The notes below the pieces were generated by a model. That model saw only the letters and a list, made by a program, of their open reading frames with translations, was not told the DNA's origin and made no database searches. The position numbers and the translations under genes were made by a program. Of a stretch of DNA of 64,000 nt, positions 28,084 to 37,508 are shown one piece after another; the stretch's first letter is position 1, and each line of letters opens with the position of its first letter. The stretch spans positions 2,501 to 66,500 of the forward strand of contig NZ_CP112998.1 of NCBI RefSeq assembly GCF_026625565.1. Direction: 5' to 3'. This DNA comes from Dyadobacter pollutisoli. GTDB lineage: Bacteria; Bacteroidota; Bacteroidia; Cytophagales; Spirosomataceae.

Positions 28084-29856
28084 CTATCGGTTCATCGAAA
28101 TGAGGAATTCTTCATTGTTTCGGGTTCCTTTCATATGTTCGAGAAGGAAATCCATGGACTCCATGGCATTCATATCTGACATGTGTTTGCGGAGAATCCA
28201 TACCTTTTTGAGTGTTTCTTTATCCAAAAGCAGGTCCTCGCGACGTGTACCTGAGGCCATTACATCAATGGCAGGGAATACACGCTTGTTGGAAAGCTTA
28301 CGATCCAGCTGTAATTCCATGTTACCAGTACCTTTGAATTCTTCAAAGATAACTTCATCCATTTTGGAACCTGTATCAATCAATGCAGTAGCGATAATGG
28401 TCAATGAACCACCATGCTCAACATTCCTCGCTGCTCCAAAGAAACGCTTAGGTTTGTGCAATGCATTTGCATCCACACCACCTGAAAGGATCTTACCGGA
28501 AGAAGGAACAACAGTATTATACGCACGTGCCAAACGGGTGATAGAATCGAGGAGGATCACGACGTCGTGACCGCATTCAACCATTCTTTTTGCTTTTTCC
28601 AAAACAATGCTGGCCACTTTCACGTGACGGTCAGCCTGTTCGTCAAAGGTAGAAGCAATTACTTCGGCGCGAACGCTGCGTTGCATATCCGTAACCTCTT
28701 CCGGACGTTCGTCGATCAGCAGGATCAGGAGGAAAACCTCCGGGTGGTTGCGGGTAATAGCATTTGCAATTTCTTTCAATAAAACAGTTTTACCTGTTTT
28801 AGGCTGCGCAACGATCATACCACGCTGTCCTTTTCCGATCGGTGCGAAAAGATCGAGTATCCTGGTAGAATATTGGTCAGGACGAGAGCTGAGTTTCAGA
28901 CATTCGTCAGGGAAAAGAGGGGTAAGGTACTCAAAAGGAATACGGTCACGGATCTCTTCGGTTGTTTTACCATTAACTGTTTCAACTCTCAGCAAGGCAA
29001 AATATTTTTCACCTTCTTTGGGTGGGCGGATCTGGCCTTTTACAGTATCACCGGTTTTAAGGCCGAACAATTTAATCTGAGAAGGAGATACATATATATC
29101 GTCGGGGCTGGCCAGGTAGTTGTAGTCGGCGGAGCGCAGGAATCCATATCCTCCGTCCTGCATAATTTCAAGAACACCTTCGTTGACGATCAGGCCGTCA
29201 AATTCCCTGACGTAGTTGTTATAATTGCGTTTGATTTTAGAAGAAGGATCTTCGCGATTGGGTTGGGGCTGTTGCTGAGGCTGGCGCTCCGGAGTTTCAT
29301 GGGTAGCACGAAAAGGCCTTTCTTCTTTCGTAGAAGTATTTTCTTCTCCTTCAGCGTTTTCCTCCGTTGTCTTTTCTTCCGGAGTTTCCACTTCCGCCGC
29401 GGTTTCTACTTCTGCAGCGGCAACAGCTTCTTCTTTACCCAGGTCGTTTAATGTGTCGCTTTCCGAATCGCTTTCCTCAGTCAATTCGAAGTTCTTCAAC
29501 ATCTCGCTATTCCTTTTCAGGTTTTCGCTCCTGATAACAGGATCAAACAATGGAATGGACGACTTAGCAGATGTACCGTCTTTTTTGTTTCTGGCAGGGC
29601 GGCTATTAGGTTTAACTGCTATTGGAGTAGTTTCAACCGGCCTGCGTACCCTTTTTTTCTTAGGTTCGTCCGAGTCGTCGGCAAAAGTTTCGGTAGCAAC
29701 GGGTGCTTCGGCAACCTGTGCAGTTTCTTGTTGTGACAGGATCCTGGTAATTAGTTCTTTTTTAGGGAGTTTTGTGTGATCAGGTATCCCAAGACTACCT
29801 GCTATTTCTTTCAGCTCAGATAGGAGCTTAATGTTCAATTCATCAATTGTAGGCAT
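28084..29856 (-). CDS. rho: Transcription termination factor Rho
   Basis: Hexameric RNA helicase that ends transcription. The N-terminal SAP-like helices (LNIKLLSELKEIAGSLGIPD) are followed by a long low-complexity insertion (about residues 45-225) rich in Glu, Ala, Thr and Gln. Then come the RNA-binding domain (GVLEIMQDGGYGFLRS...) and the ATPase with Walker A QPKTGKTVLL, Walker B VVILLDSITRLARAYN and the Q/R loop region. At 590 aa it is far longer than the ~420-aa E. coli protein because of the insertion, which is characteristic of Bacteroidota Rho. Transcribed alone. Confidence 0.97.
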   Translation of the reverse strand: MPTIDELNIKLLSELKEIAGSLGIPDHTKLPKKELITRILSQQETAQVAEAPVATETFADDSDEPKKKRVRRPVETTPIAVKPNSRPARNKKDGTSAKSSIPLFDPVIRSENLKRNSEMLKNFELTEESDSESDTLNDLGKEEAVAAAEVETAAEVETPEEKTTEENAEGEENTSTKEERPFRATHETPERQPQQQPQPNREDPSSKIKRNYNNYVREFDGLIVNEGVLEIMQDGGYGFLRSADYNYLASPDDIYVSPSQIKLFGLKTGDTVKGQIRPPKEGEKYFALLRVETVNGKTTEEIRDRIPFEYLTPLFPDECLKLSSRPDQYSTRILDLFAPIGKGQRGMIVAQPKTGKTVLLKEIANAITRNHPEVFLLILLIDERPEEVTDMQRSVRAEVIASTFDEQADRHVKVASIVLEKAKRMVECGHDVVILLDSITRLARAYNTVVPSSGKILSGGVDANALHKPKRFFGAARNVEHGGSLTIIATALIDTGSKMDEVIFEEFKGTGNMELQLDRKLSNKRVFPAIDVMASGTRREDLLLDKETLKKVWILRKHMSDMNAMESMDFLLEHMKGTRNNEEFLISMNR

Positions 29857-30357
29857 ACAGAAAATGGAAAGTAAAGTAACACTTTACCAATTGAATAATA
29901 AGGTTGTGAATTTAATTGGATAAAAACCGAGAAGCATATCTCGACGTCACGTGTTGGTCATTGAATATTAGCAAATAAATATTTTTGTTGCAGCCCTGAA
30001 AATGACCTTTCAAATTAAAAGATAACGAAGGAACAGTCGGGGAAAGTTTGCAATTAGATTCAATAGAAGTATTGACAATAAATCGGCAAGATTTTTTAAA
30101 CCTCGATAACGTTGAGATAGAGAGTTATCGCGAGATGGATTTTGGATTTATAAGTCGATACTGGACTTAGCGTTACGAAGGTACTTATATATAATTTTAT
30201 TTCCAAATTTTTAAACGCAAAAAACCTTAATCTGGCATACACAGGGCATATTTGAAAATTTGCAAACGCTGATATGCATGGAATGAGGCATTTACGGACG
30301 ATTTTACAAGCGTCTTACATTAGTTTTTATCAACGGAAAATAGGACTTTTGCACCCG
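29857..30357. other. Rho-coaX divergent intergenic region with hairpin
   Basis: About 500 bases with no convincing gene. A hairpin at 30102-30134 has arms 'ctcgataac' and 'gttatcgcgag' (two-base bulge) and no T-run. The rest is AT-rich and probably holds the long rho leader and the coaX promoter. An ATG at 30274 in frame with coaX would add 28 residues and is considered unlikely. Confidence 0.45.
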
Positions 30358-31080
30358 ATGAATGTGATTGTTGACTCTGGTAATACTTACTCCAAAATCG
30401 GTTGGTTCCACGAAGAAAAACTGATACGCTATACGACGCGGTTGAGTTTTGATGAACTGATCGGGAGTATACGATCAGAAATTCCCCAGAATATTATTTA
30501 TTCCTCGGTAAACCGGACAGGCGAGGAGTTTGCAAACGCGCTGGATATACCGGTCAATATCTTGAATCTCACACCGGATACACCCCTGCCGGTAACGAAG
30601 AACTACGATACGCCCGAAACACTTGGTGCTGATCGCATTGCGGCTTGTGTGGGTGCCAATTTTCTATACCCCAATGAAGATCTGGTAGTGATCGATATGG
30701 GCACCTGCATTACATATGATCTCATCGACGCAAATGCGACGTTTCAGGGGGGATTAATTTCTCCCGGTGTTAAAATGCGATTCAATGCAATGCATTCGTT
30801 CACTAAAAGGCTTCCACTTGTGGAACCTGAACCGAATGCGGTTTTGATCGGTAAAAGCACGAAGCAGGCAATGCGAAGTGGGGTGATGAATGGGGTACTG
30901 GCAGAAATAGAGGGAATTATTCAGAGGTACCGACACAAATCACCCAGTTTACGCGTAGTATTATGCGGAGGGGATGCTGCTTTTTTTGAAAGTAGCCTGA
31001 AACCACCCATCTTTGCGGTGCCGGAATTGGTTTTAATAGGATTGAACAGAATTTTAACATATAATGTCTCTTTACAGTAG
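30358..31080 (+). CDS. coaX: Type III pantothenate kinase
   Basis: Phosphorylates pantothenate in the first committed step of coenzyme A synthesis. The ASKHA fold motifs are visible: DSGNTYSKIGWF (residues 5-16) as phosphate 1, and GADRIAACVGA and VIDMGTCITYDLID (about 88-126) with the substrate-binding and phosphate 2 residues. GGLISPGVKMRFNAMH and VVLCGGDA follow. 240 aa from the ATG at 30358, normal for CoaX. It overlaps the next gene by 17 bases. coaBC at 37.5 kb supplies later steps of the same pathway. Confidence 0.92.
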   Translation: MNVIVDSGNTYSKIGWFHEEKLIRYTTRLSFDELIGSIRSEIPQNIIYSSVNRTGEEFANALDIPVNILNLTPDTPLPVTKNYDTPETLGADRIAACVGANFLYPNEDLVVIDMGTCITYDLIDANATFQGGLISPGVKMRFNAMHSFTKRLPLVEPEPNAVLIGKSTKQAMRSGVMNGVLAEIEGIIQRYRHKSPSLRVVLCGGDAAFFESSLKPPIFAVPELVLIGLNRILTYNVSLQ

Positions 31081-32362
31081 AATCGGAATACTTACTCTTG
31101 CAATTACCCTTGGTTGGAGTTGTACAGACTTTACAACAAAGCTAAAAGCACAAGGCTTGGGCAATTCGCCATATTCGTCCCTCGGAATGGGGGAGTTTTA
31201 CGGAGAGGCATATTCTGACAACACAGGAATGGGGCAGTCTGGCGTAAGCACAGGAAGTGGCTTTCAGATCAACAACCTCAATCCTGCACTTTGGGTCCGT
31301 AACCGGTTCACAACGCTGGATATTGGATTGATCGGTCAGTATAAGGACATTGTTGCAGGTGACAAGAAACAACAAAATGCTGGCGGAAACCTGGCATATT
31401 TGTCGCTATCCTTCCCGGTTAGCCCGAGATGGGCAGTCGGTATCAGCCTCAAACCGTACAGCTTCATCGACTACCAGAACTTATCTACACGATTTGTCCC
31501 TGGCACACCAGTGTCGGCACAGTACTATACGACGGGTAAAGGTGGCGTAAACAAGGCATCCCTTACGAACTCATTCCAGATAGGACGCTATGTGAGCGTC
31601 GGGCTTGAAAGCAGCTATTTCTTCGGTAACGTTCGTAGGGCAACAGAGGTATCTATTCCTTTTTCTGCTGACGGATCAGATTATATCGTAAGCTTGAACG
31701 ACAAGACAACTTACTCGGATATATCGTTTCGTGCCGGGGCCGCTGCACGCATCCCCATTCGGAAAGACAACAAGCTGAATCTTAATCTTGGTGGTGCGTA
31801 CAGTTTCAGTACTACCATCAATTCTACACACGTAACATCTTTTGAGCTTACGCAGGGTTCTTTTAATGTGATCGATCCAGATACATTGGAAAACAACCTG
31901 AACCGTGGCTTGACCACTCCTGGCCAGTTGCAGGTAGGAGCCAGTCTTGAATGGCCTTTTAAGCTGATACTTTCAGCAGACTACAGCCATCAGTCCTGGT
32001 CTAAGTTCAAGAGTTATGCGGGTGCCAATGATAATTTGAAAGACGTGGGCCGCATTCATATTGGAATGGAGTATCTGCCTCGTTTTACATCACTTAACTA
32101 TTTTAATCTGGTAAGGTACCGGGTCGGTTTTAGCCACGGAAAAACGCCTTATACGGTTAACAAGAATGATGTATACGATACCAATGTCAGTCTGGGCTTT
32201 ACATTCCCGATGGGTAGAGGATATCAAAATTTCCTTTCGCTTGCATTCGTTGGCGGGCAGCGTGGAAATGCTGGCGCAGGTATGATCCGGGAACGTTACG
32301 GACGAGCAGTGCTTGGGATAACGCTTCTTGAACGTTGGTTTACAAAACAAAAAATTGACTAG
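31064..32362 (+). CDS. FadL-like outer membrane protein
   Basis: A 432-aa exported protein with an N-terminal signal (RIGILTLAITLGWSC) and a mature domain of alternating strands. Near the start are NSPYSSLGMGE and NNLNPALW, typical of FadL/OmpP1-like barrels of Bacteroidota. The substrate is unknown. It overlaps coaX by 17 bases and precedes lptC by 10 bases; this order (coaX, barrel, lptC) suggests co-expression with envelope biogenesis. Confidence 0.7.
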   Translation: MSLYSRIGILTLAITLGWSCTDFTTKLKAQGLGNSPYSSLGMGEFYGEAYSDNTGMGQSGVSTGSGFQINNLNPALWVRNRFTTLDIGLIGQYKDIVAGDKKQQNAGGNLAYLSLSFPVSPRWAVGISLKPYSFIDYQNLSTRFVPGTPVSAQYYTTGKGGVNKASLTNSFQIGRYVSVGLESSYFFGNVRRATEVSIPFSADGSDYIVSLNDKTTYSDISFRAGAAARIPIRKDNKLNLNLGGAYSFSTTINSTHVTSFELTQGSFNVIDPDTLENNLNRGLTTPGQLQVGASLEWPFKLILSADYSHQSWSKFKSYAGANDNLKDVGRIHIGMEYLPRFTSLNYFNLVRYRVGFSHGKTPYTVNKNDVYDTNVSLGFTFPMGRGYQNFLSLAFVGGQRGNAGAGMIRERYGRAVLGITLLERWFTKQKID

Positions 32363-32372
32363 ACAAGACTTC

Positions 32373-32954
32373 ATGTTGAAGAAATCAGTCTTCCGGTATA
32401 ATGCAAAAGGAGATAAATTTTTATCTCCTTTTTATCTTATTGCCCTTGCTGCATTGATTTTTCAGGCGTGCGAAGGTAAAAAGACAAAAATTGGTGCATT
32501 GTATACCGGACCTCTTGAAATTGTCAATAATGTGGAAGTAAAATATAGTGAGCAGGGAAATATGAAAGTGCTGATGCGAACTCCGAAATCGCTTCGCTAT
32601 CAGAACGAGACAAAAGTATTCCCTGACACGATCAATATCAGTTTTTTCGATTCCCTGGGTACCGTTGTTACCCGGCTTCGCTCTGATTCTGGGAGATATG
32701 ATCAGAATGCCGATGTATATATTGTCAAAGGAAATGTTCGGGTCGTTATGTCCCAGGAGAACCAGGTTCTGACCACTTCGGAATTAAACTGGAGTCCGAG
32801 AACGCGCAAGATTTTTACGGAAAAACCCCTGGCTGTTCGCAAACTAGGTACCAGTGAAGTTACCAACGCGATCGGTATGGATGCGGAGCAGGATTTTACC
32901 CACATCAAATTCAGAAAGGCAACCGGTATTTATAATTTTACAAGCCCTCAATAA
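32373..32954 (+). CDS. lptC: LptC, LPS export periplasmic component (lipoprotein)
   Basis: An inner-membrane-attached part of the Lpt bridge that passes lipopolysaccharide from LptBFG to LptA-like proteins. Start at the ATG at 32373. A signal/lipobox-like stretch FYLIALAALIFQAC (about 20-33) is followed by the LptC beta-jellyroll (KVLMRTPKSLRY, DSGRYDQNADVYIVKGNVRV). About 193 aa, normal. Its stop overlaps that of the facing cytochrome c gene by seven bases. An OstA-like LptA-type protein is encoded at 41-42.6 kb. Confidence 0.82.
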   Translation: MLKKSVFRYNAKGDKFLSPFYLIALAALIFQACEGKKTKIGALYTGPLEIVNNVEVKYSEQGNMKVLMRTPKSLRYQNETKVFPDTINISFFDSLGTVVTRLRSDSGRYDQNADVYIVKGNVRVVMSQENQVLTTSELNWSPRTRKIFTEKPLAVRKLGTSEVTNAIGMDAEQDFTHIKFRKATGIYNFTSPQ

Positions 32955-33361
32955 GTCTTGCAGCCTTGCAATGCGGCCTGCACCGTTTCAATCTTCGTGT
33001 AGGTACTATCCTTTCCCCATTTCATACTCACGAAACTGACGATCTCAGCGATTTCTATTTCGGTGAGTTTGGGATTAGCAGGCATCGGGCGGCTAAATAC
33101 TTTGCCATTCACCTGAATCGTATCCCTCATCCCGTTTTTAATCACACAGGAGATCAAGGCCTTGTTGGTCAACGCAGGTGAACCGGCCAGAGGCGGATAA
33201 AGGTTTGACATACCCTTACCATCGGGCTGATGACAGTTGGCGCAATGGGTGGTGTACAACTGGTAACCTTCCACAAAGTATTGCTCACTTTTTAATTCTT
33301 CCGCATTCTGGCACGAAGCAAGCATCATAATGGCCAGAATTAGAGCACTGGGTTTAATCAT
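32948..33361 (-). CDS. Cytochrome c lipoprotein (class I)
   Basis: A 137-aa exported monohaem c-type cytochrome. The lipobox MIKPSALILAIMMLASC has its Cys at 17, the haem site is CANCH (about 40-44), and an axial Met is likely in FSRPMPAN (about 93). The C-terminal helix has ELTEIEIAEIVSFV-like TEIEIAEIVSFV. It is last in a set with SCO and a coiled-coil lipoprotein, suggesting a link to cytochrome oxidase assembly or electron delivery. Confidence 0.88.
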   Translation of the reverse strand: MIKPSALILAIMMLASCQNAEELKSEQYFVEGYQLYTTHCANCHQPDGKGMSNLYPPLAGSPALTNKALISCVIKNGMRDTIQVNGKVFSRPMPANPKLTEIEIAEIVSFVSMKWGKDSTYTKIETVQAALQGCKTY

Positions 33362-33384
33362 TCAAATGGATGCGGTAACGCCGC

Positions 33385-34047
33385 TTATTTTTTATATTCG
33401 TCAAGCAGCCTCTTCATATCGGCGATTAGTTTCTGGGTACCTTCTTCGGTAGTTCCGTCGTACATTCCGCGCACGTGTTTTTCTTTATCCACTAAAATAA
33501 ACGCTCCGCTATGAATGTAGCCTCCCTCGGCACTTTTGTCCTCTTTGGCAGTGGACATATAACTCTCCTGACCGATTTTATAGATTTTATCTTTGTCGCC
33601 GGTCAAAAATTGCCATTGTGTCCCCTCTACACCCAGGTCTTTCGCGAATTTATTCAAAACCTGCGGAGTATCATGTTCAGGATCAATGGTATGTGACAGA
33701 ATCATTACATCCGGATTACCTTTGAATTGTTGAAATACCTTGACCATCTGACGCTTCATAACCGGGCAAATAGTAGGGCAGGTCGTGAAAAAGAAATCAG
33801 TTACGTAGATTTTACCCTCAACGATTTTTTCAGAAACCGTGTCGCCTTCCTGGTTAACAAAAGAAAAAGGAGGAATTGTGTTATAAATAGTATCCACCAC
33901 TTCCTTACCATCTACCGTTTTCTTTTCCCAGTCGCGCTCGCCCAGGATCGGAAGTTTATTGTCGCCGCCACCGCAACCAAAAAGGGATATTAAGACAATT
34001 GAAAGGATAATAGTATTAAAAGAGAACGTCTTGCAATTGATTTTCAT
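33385..34047 (-). CDS. SCO1/SenC copper chaperone lipoprotein
   Basis: A 220-aa membrane-tethered thioredoxin-fold protein that inserts copper into cytochrome oxidase CuA. The lipobox ends ISLFGC (Cys about 25). The copper motif is TTCPTICPVMK (CxxxC, about 89-93) with a conserved His in YIHSGAFILVD (about 177). Adjacent genes are the cytochrome c lipoprotein and a coiled-coil lipoprotein, in one minus-strand operon with small gaps. Confidence 0.92.
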   Translation of the reverse strand: MKINCKTFSFNTIILSIVLISLFGCGGGDNKLPILGERDWEKKTVDGKEVVDTIYNTIPPFSFVNQEGDTVSEKIVEGKIYVTDFFFTTCPTICPVMKRQMVKVFQQFKGNPDVMILSHTIDPEHDTPQVLNKFAKDLGVEGTQWQFLTGDKDKIYKIGQESYMSTAKEDKSAEGGYIHSGAFILVDKEKHVRGMYDGTTEEGTQKLIADMKRLLDEYKK

Positions 34048-34052
34048 AACTT

Positions 34053-34490
34053 TTATTCTAAAAATGTTTGGGCCTCCTGAATGGATTTAATGGTTGTTTG
34101 TTTCACCAGAAGGATTTTTTCTTTTTCTTTTTCAAAATAGGATATAGCTTCCTCGGGTTTCAGTTTTTTGGCCGAGTCTCCGCGGTATTCGTGCATCCAG
34201 GTCATCATCAGTTTGTCAGATTCGTTCAATTTCTGGTTCAGGTCTGCTGCTTTAATGCGTTGTTCAGCCAATGTATTACTGCTGATGCCCTCATTCTGCA
34301 GACTGTCCATACTTTGTATCTTTTTAGAGAGTTTGGATTTAAGCGTCATGATGGCGTCCATTTGAGGCATTACTTCGTCGTGAATGGTCAAAACCTCGGC
34401 TTCCAGATCGGAGACCTTATCTTTTTTCGCCTCCTTATCACAGCCGCAAAGGGCGATCAGAAAGGCGATTGTCAGCATAAAATGTTTCAT
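34053..34490 (-). CDS. Coiled-coil lipoprotein
   Basis: A 145-aa lipoprotein with lipobox FLIALCGC (Cys 17) and a fully helical, heptad-rich mature part (DLEAEVLTIHDEVMPQMDAIM..., ADLNQKLNESDKLMMTW). Similar Bacteroidota proteins carry the uninformative name 'viral A-type inclusion protein'. It starts the operon with SCO and cytochrome c (gap of five bases to SCO), so a role near cytochrome oxidase maturation is possible but not shown. Confidence 0.7.
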   Translation of the reverse strand: MKHFMLTIAFLIALCGCDKEAKKDKVSDLEAEVLTIHDEVMPQMDAIMTLKSKLSKKIQSMDSLQNEGISSNTLAEQRIKAADLNQKLNESDKLMMTWMHEYRGDSAKKLKPEEAISYFEKEKEKILLVKQTTIKSIQEAQTFLE

Positions 34491-34533
34491 TGTGGTATTA
34501 ATTAAGGTGAGTAGCTCATTGTGGTTCGTAATT

Positions 34534-36189
34534 TCAATCTTTCATGATCATCTCACGTGCATTATGTAAGACTGATTCGGAAGGGTTGTGCCCGCCGATC
34601 ATTTGCGCAATTTCCTGCACGCGCTCATCGACGGTTAATTTCTTGATTTTACTGACTGTTTTTTTAGAAGAATGGTCCTTATATACGAAGTAATGTGCGT
34701 CGCCGCTGCTGGCTATCTGGTGCAAGTGGGTGATCGCTATAATTTGGTGATTGTGAGCCATATTCAGCATCATCCGACCCATTTTTTTCGCTATTTCACC
34801 CGATACTCCTGTATCAATTTCATCAAAAATGATGGTGGGCAACTTGCGTTTGTCGGCCAGAATATATTTTATCACCATCATCAGCCGTGAAAACTCACCA
34901 CCCGATGCCACCTGTTTCAGCTCCTGCGGGACCATACCCTTATTACCACTAAACAGGAAAACAATGGAATCAATCCCGTTTAGAGAGGGAGGTGTTTCGC
35001 TCACCTTGATCGAAAGGGTCGCATTGGGAATCCCCAGTTCGGACAACCTTTCAAGAATCAGTTTCTCAATGGCTTTGGTTACTTTTTGCCTTCTGGCAGA
35101 CAGTATGCCTGCACTTTTGAGCATAGTTTCCTTTGCCTGCACTGCTTTTTTCTCTGCCAGTACCAAATCGTCATCCAGGTTCAGAACAATGCTCAACTTC
35201 TCTTGCAGCGCCTGCTCAATCGTCAGAAGTTGTTCGATAGAAGAGGCCTGGTGTTTTTTCAAGAAAGAGTAGATCAAATCCAGCCGTTCCTGTACCTGCG
35301 TACTTCTGTCGCGGTCTACTTCCACACCCGCATTAACCTGATCTATTTCGTCAGCAAGATCTCTCAATTCAATGAGAGCACTCTGTCCCCGTTGCCTGAG
35401 CGCGTCATAGGCAGGAACAAGCCTGGACGCTTGCGAGAGGGCTGCTATTGCATTTTTCAAAAGGTCCAGAATAGAATTTTCCGGATTGTCGAGGTAGGTA
35501 TGGGCCAGGAGCAGTCGCTCTTTAATTTCTACGGCATTTTCAAGGATCGTCAGTTCCTGTTCCAGGTTTTCCTGCTCATCGGCCGAAAGCGCTGCATTGT
35601 GTAATTCCTGAAACAAAAACTGGTCGTAGTCAAATTCCTTGCGAAGTTGCGCGGCCCTGGATTTCAATTCCTCCAGCAAACGTGAAGCCTCCCGGAATTT
35701 TTGATAATCGTTTTTATAGGTTTTTAAAAGATCACCATTATCGGCAAACGAATCAACTACCTGTAATTGAAACTCATTATTACCTAACATGATCGAGTCA
35801 TGCTGGGAATGAATGTCCAGTAACTGGCTACCAATTTTTTTTAATGTATCAAGATTGACCGGCGTGTCATTAATGAACGCCCTGGATTTGCCCGCCACCG
35901 AAATTTCACGCCGGATAATGCATTCGTCCGAAAAGTCCAGATTTTCCTCTTCAAAGTTGGGAGCCAAATCATAACCTGCCAGATTGAAACTACCCTCTAT
36001 GATACATTTTTCATCTGCGTCATACAATGATTTGACGTCTGCGCGGTTACCCAGCAGCAAACCTATCGCGCCCAGCATAATGGATTTTCCTGCCCCTGTT
36101 TCACCGGTTATAATATTCAGCCCGGGATCGGGAGACATTTCCAGTTGCTTGATAAGAGCGTAATTTTTGATAAGTAAATTAGAAAGCAT
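34534..36189 (-). CDS. recN: DNA repair protein RecN
   Basis: An SMC-like ATPase that binds DNA ends in double-strand-break repair. Walker A is GETGAGKSIMLGAIGLLLG (about 29-47). Two coiled-coil arms occupy about 150-380, with the signature/Walker B half in the C-terminus (VASGGEFSRLMM, PTIIFDEIDTGVSGEIA). At 551 aa it is full length. It is the start of a stretch (recN, small protein, DUF4835, coaBC, omega, bamD) that is typically conserved in Bacteroidota. Confidence 0.95.
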   Translation of the reverse strand: MLSNLLIKNYALIKQLEMSPDPGLNIITGETGAGKSIMLGAIGLLLGNRADVKSLYDADEKCIIEGSFNLAGYDLAPNFEEENLDFSDECIIRREISVAGKSRAFINDTPVNLDTLKKIGSQLLDIHSQHDSIMLGNNEFQLQVVDSFADNGDLLKTYKNDYQKFREASRLLEELKSRAAQLRKEFDYDQFLFQELHNAALSADEQENLEQELTILENAVEIKERLLLAHTYLDNPENSILDLLKNAIAALSQASRLVPAYDALRQRGQSALIELRDLADEIDQVNAGVEVDRDRSTQVQERLDLIYSFLKKHQASSIEQLLTIEQALQEKLSIVLNLDDDLVLAEKKAVQAKETMLKSAGILSARRQKVTKAIEKLILERLSELGIPNATLSIKVSETPPSLNGIDSIVFLFSGNKGMVPQELKQVASGGEFSRLMMVIKYILADKRKLPTIIFDEIDTGVSGEIAKKMGRMMLNMAHNHQIIAITHLHQIASSGDAHYFVYKDHSSKKTVSKIKKLTVDERVQEIAQMIGGHNPSESVLHNAREMIMKD

Positions 36190-36316
36190 ATCTAATTTAA
36201 GCGGATTACCGGAGATAATGCAATCGAGCCTTTAAGGAGGAAATTGATAATTCTTGTCTCCGATACGAATATAGTTATCATATCAGCAATTTGGAAATAT
36301 AACTCGTTCGCAAGGG

Positions 36317-36553
36317 TCATTTTAATGTCGGTACAGGCGAGATATCATAAACGATTTCGTAAAGTTCTGAAAGCGCCAGCTCGTGCGGATGATTGCGTGT
36401 GTCAGTCAGGATCAATCGCTCCTTTGTGAAGGAAGCCAGTTTGCCAAAATGCGTATTGCCGTTTTGAAGAATGACGTTAATTTCTCTTTTTACTAATTTA
36501 TCTAACGAAGGGAAGATATTCGCTGTCGAAATACGGACTAATCTTTTACTCAT
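36317..36553 (-). CDS. Small protein with possible Sm-like fold
   Basis: A 78-aa protein not matched to a known name. After a 22-residue start, residues 26-68 (EINVILQNGNTHFGKLASFT followed by ERLILTD and ELALSELYEIVYD) show the strand pattern of an LSm core: a Sm1-like hydrophobic-x-G-x-x-x-x-G-x-L stretch and a final Ile-Val-Tyr strand. That is only a pattern match. It lies between recN and DUF4835 on the same strand. Confidence 0.6.
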   Translation of the reverse strand: MSKRLVRISTANIFPSLDKLVKREINVILQNGNTHFGKLASFTKERLILTDTRNHPHELALSELYEIVYDISPVPTLK

Positions 36554-36590
36554 AAAATGCTGGCGCTGTCATTTGAAACTAATAGAAAAG

Positions 36591-37508
36591 CTACATTGAC
36601 AACCTCTGATAAAGTTGGGTTTTGCTTGGGTCAAGGTTCACAAGGAGACTATAAGCCTGGGCGCGTTCCTCGGGTTGCGCTTCGATTAGTATCCTGTAAA
36701 GTTCTTCTGATTTGGCATCGAAAAATGAATTCACTACTACGCTGGCGGGCCGAAGCTGGTTGACGTCTTTAACCGTATTCAGGAATTCGAGCACTTTCGC
36801 ACGGGTCTCAGCCGGGTTTTGAGTAGCGACATCCAAGCCCTGACGATAGTATTTATACATACCTTCCCGGAAAGGTGTGAATTGCTGGCTCATAAGGTTT
36901 TCAATGAGCCAGTAGCGGTTTTTGGAGTCTCCATTCGAATCCCATCCCCTTTTATTGGGGGAGGAATTTCGCGCCTGATTCACCAGATTGAATGCTTTTT
37001 GTACATATGGGGCACCGCCCAACTTACTAAAAGAATCATAATCAAAGATCAGCGCGACATTGGCATAGAACGCTAGAATATAGGGTAGTTCTTCGGTATA
37101 GCTGTTTTCATTAAAATAAAGCTGTGTGCTGGGCAGGTATGTAAATGTGAAGTTTTTATCCACATAAGTGAATAGAACAGTCTCGTAGTTTGAATTGAAA
37201 ACGGGGCGTGATACCACCAGCTGCGCATTCCCTTCATAATTTCCCTGGCTTAGCGACCGTGTCAGGTTCACGTTCAACTTACATTTGATCTTCTCTTCCT
37301 TGTTGAACTGATCATTGGTCCAGCGGGTATTGTTCAGAAAATCATTCATGTAAGTCTGGAGTTGGCTCATCGACTGAGGGTCGGTCTTTTGTTGTGCTAC
37401 CAGCTGCTCGTAGTTCAGGTTTACAGTAAACTGAAATTCCTGAGCCAGCAGTTTGCCTGGGAGATTTAAAACGGTCACTAGGAGTGCCCAAAAACCTATT
37501 TTTTTCAT
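36591..37508 (-). CDS. DUF4835 family exported protein
   Basis: A 305-aa protein starting at 37508 (MKKIGFWALLVTVLNLPG), where the ATG overlaps the coaBC stop as ATGA; an in-frame ATG four codons earlier exists. It has a signal peptide, and a mature domain with FTVNLNYEQLVAQQKTDPQS near the start and ELPYILAFYANVALIFDYDSFS mid-protein. It is a Bacteroidota-specific family of unknown function usually next to coaBC, as here. Transcriptionally coupled to coaBC. Confidence 0.85.
   Translation of the reverse strand: MKKIGFWALLVTVLNLPGKLLAQEFQFTVNLNYEQLVAQQKTDPQSMSQLQTYMNDFLNNTRWTNDQFNKEEKIKCKLNVNLTRSLSQGNYEGNAQLVVSRPVFNSNYETVLFTYVDKNFTFTYLPSTQLYFNENSYTEELPYILAFYANVALIFDYDSFSKLGGAPYVQKAFNLVNQARNSSPNKRGWDSNGDSKNRYWLIENLMSQQFTPFREGMYKYYRQGLDVATQNPAETRAKVLEFLNTVKDVNQLRPASVVVNSFFDAKSEELYRILIEAQPEERAQAYSLLVNLDPSKTQLYQRLSM

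Noticed and set aside
28034..28570. 178-codon frame antisense to rho
   Set aside because: Shadow frame; rho motifs are complete on the other strand.
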